Assembly: GCA_027064245.1 (NCBI GenBank)
Contig: JAMOPZ010000448.1
Location: forward strand, 1-6,124
Length of the DNA stretch: 6,124 nt
Source of the DNA: Campylobacterales bacterium
GTDB taxonomy: Bacteria > Campylobacterota > Campylobacteria > Campylobacterales > Arcobacteraceae
Reading direction: 5' to 3'
The notes beneath the pieces are model-generated. The model saw only the letters and a program-made list of their open reading frames with translations, had not been told where the DNA came from and made no database searches. A program made the position numbers and the translations under genes. Shown in pieces: positions 5,585-6,124 of this stretch (position 1 is its first letter; every line of letters starts with the position of its first letter).

Positions 5585-6124
5585 ATGATAAGAGAAATTT
5601 TAGTATATCCAAATCCAATTTTACGAAAAAAATCAAAAGATGTAGAGAAGTTTGATAAAGAGCTTCATACTCTTTTAGATGATATGAACGAAACAATGAT
5701 GGCAAAAGAGGGTGTTGGTCTTGCTGCTATTCAAATAGGTATTGATCTAAATGTTTTAATTATAAATCTTCCTGTAGAGGATGAGTTAGATGAAAACAAT
5801 GGAAAACAATTGCTTGAAAATTTAATAGAAGCTATAAACCCTACGATTACTCATAAAGACGGGGAACTTATATTTAACGAAGGTTGCTTAAGTGTTCCTG
5901 AATATCATGGTGAGATAAAAAGAGCAAATAGTGTTATTGTAGAGTTTTATAATAGATATGGTGAAAAACAAACTATGCAGTGTGAAGGTTTTTTAGCAGT
6001 TGCATGGCAACATGAGATCGAGCATTTAACGGGACATCTTTTTATAGAAAACTTATCTTTTTTAAAAAGAAAAAAGTTTGAAAAAGAGTGGAAAAAAAGA
6101 GATAAAAAGAAAAAAAGAAGAAGT
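5585..6124 (+). CDS. def: Peptide deformylase, 180 codons, no stop before window end
   Basis: Peptide deformylase removes the formyl group from the N-terminal methionine of new proteins. It is a metalloenzyme, usually iron in the cell. Translation from the ATG at 5585 gives 180 codons running to the last base. The three family motifs are present: GVGLAAIQ at 43-50 (Q50 catalytic), EGCLS at 99-103 (metal ligand C101), and QHEIEHLTG at 142-150 (metal ligands H143 and H147, catalytic E144). The residue before the second metal-binding His is Glu146 where most family members have Asp (HExDH). The N-terminus MIREILVYPNP is typical. There is a short acidic insertion near 65-75 compared with E. coli, and a very basic lysine/arginine tail from 161, a feature I also associate with the Campylobacter enzyme. 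The gene starts 12 nt after clpP with only a weak AGAAG upstream, so it is probably co-transcribed with tig and clpP. Since bacterial enzymes are about 165-185 residues, the stop should lie close beyond the edge. Confidence 0.96.
   Translation, partial: MIREILVYPNPILRKKSKDVEKFDKELHTLLDDMNETMMAKEGVGLAAIQIGIDLNVLIINLPVEDELDENNGKQLLENLIEAINPTITHKDGELIFNEGCLSVPEYHGEIKRANSVIVEFYNRYGEKQTMQCEGFLAVAWQHEIEHLTGHLFIENLSFLKRKKFEKEWKKRDKKKKRRS

Noticed and set aside
6011..6025. Reading the HEIEH motif as a sign of an inactive deformylase
   Set aside because: Both metal-binding His, Cys101, catalytic Glu144 and Gln50 are intact, so loss of function is not supported.

Overview
The window looks like the chromosome of a low-GC Campylobacterota bacterium, probably of the Arcobacter group. 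This is inferred from the strong A+T bias, heavy use of AGA and ATA codons, short intergenic gaps, and the lysine-rich C-terminus of its peptide deformylase. I could not run a search, so the lineage is an inference. No RNA gene, insertion sequence, CRISPR array, attachment site or origin was seen.

Left half, minus strand (1-2321). Transcription runs leftwards from about 2321. The first gene encodes a 398-residue REC-PAS-coiled-coil response regulator with no recognisable output domain. It overlaps by 4 nt (ATGA) a small 86-residue gene with a probable Xre-like helix-turn-helix. After a 131-nt gap holding a hairpin at the stop codon and a good promoter comes a PiT-family phosphate permease, cut off by the left edge of the window.

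Intergenic 2322-2424. This 103-nt divergent spacer holds two back-to-back promoters. The leftward one would start transcription at or next to the start codon of the response regulator, suggesting a leaderless mRNA. The rightward one serves the plus-strand genes.

Right half, plus strand (2425-6124). Five tightly packed genes follow: a precorrin-8X methylmutase (cbiC/cobH), a two-helix membrane protein of unknown function, trigger factor (tig), the ClpP protease subunit (clpP), and peptide deformylase (def, no stop codon before the window ends). Gaps are 4 nt, 40 nt, a 1-nt overlap and 12 nt. A probable internal promoter lies just before tig. The last three genes all act on newly made proteins: TF holds the nascent chain, deformylase removes the N-formyl group, and ClpP degrades failures. 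The corrin-ring gene and the membrane protein ahead of them are functionally unrelated passengers as far as the sequence shows.

Most of the window is ordinary core genome. The points most worth a second look are the overlapping REC-PAS/HTH pair with a 24-bp near-palindrome inside the HTH gene, the leaderless arrangement, the lone cobalamin gene joined to a proteostasis cluster, and the HEIEH (instead of HExDH) metal motif in the deformylase.
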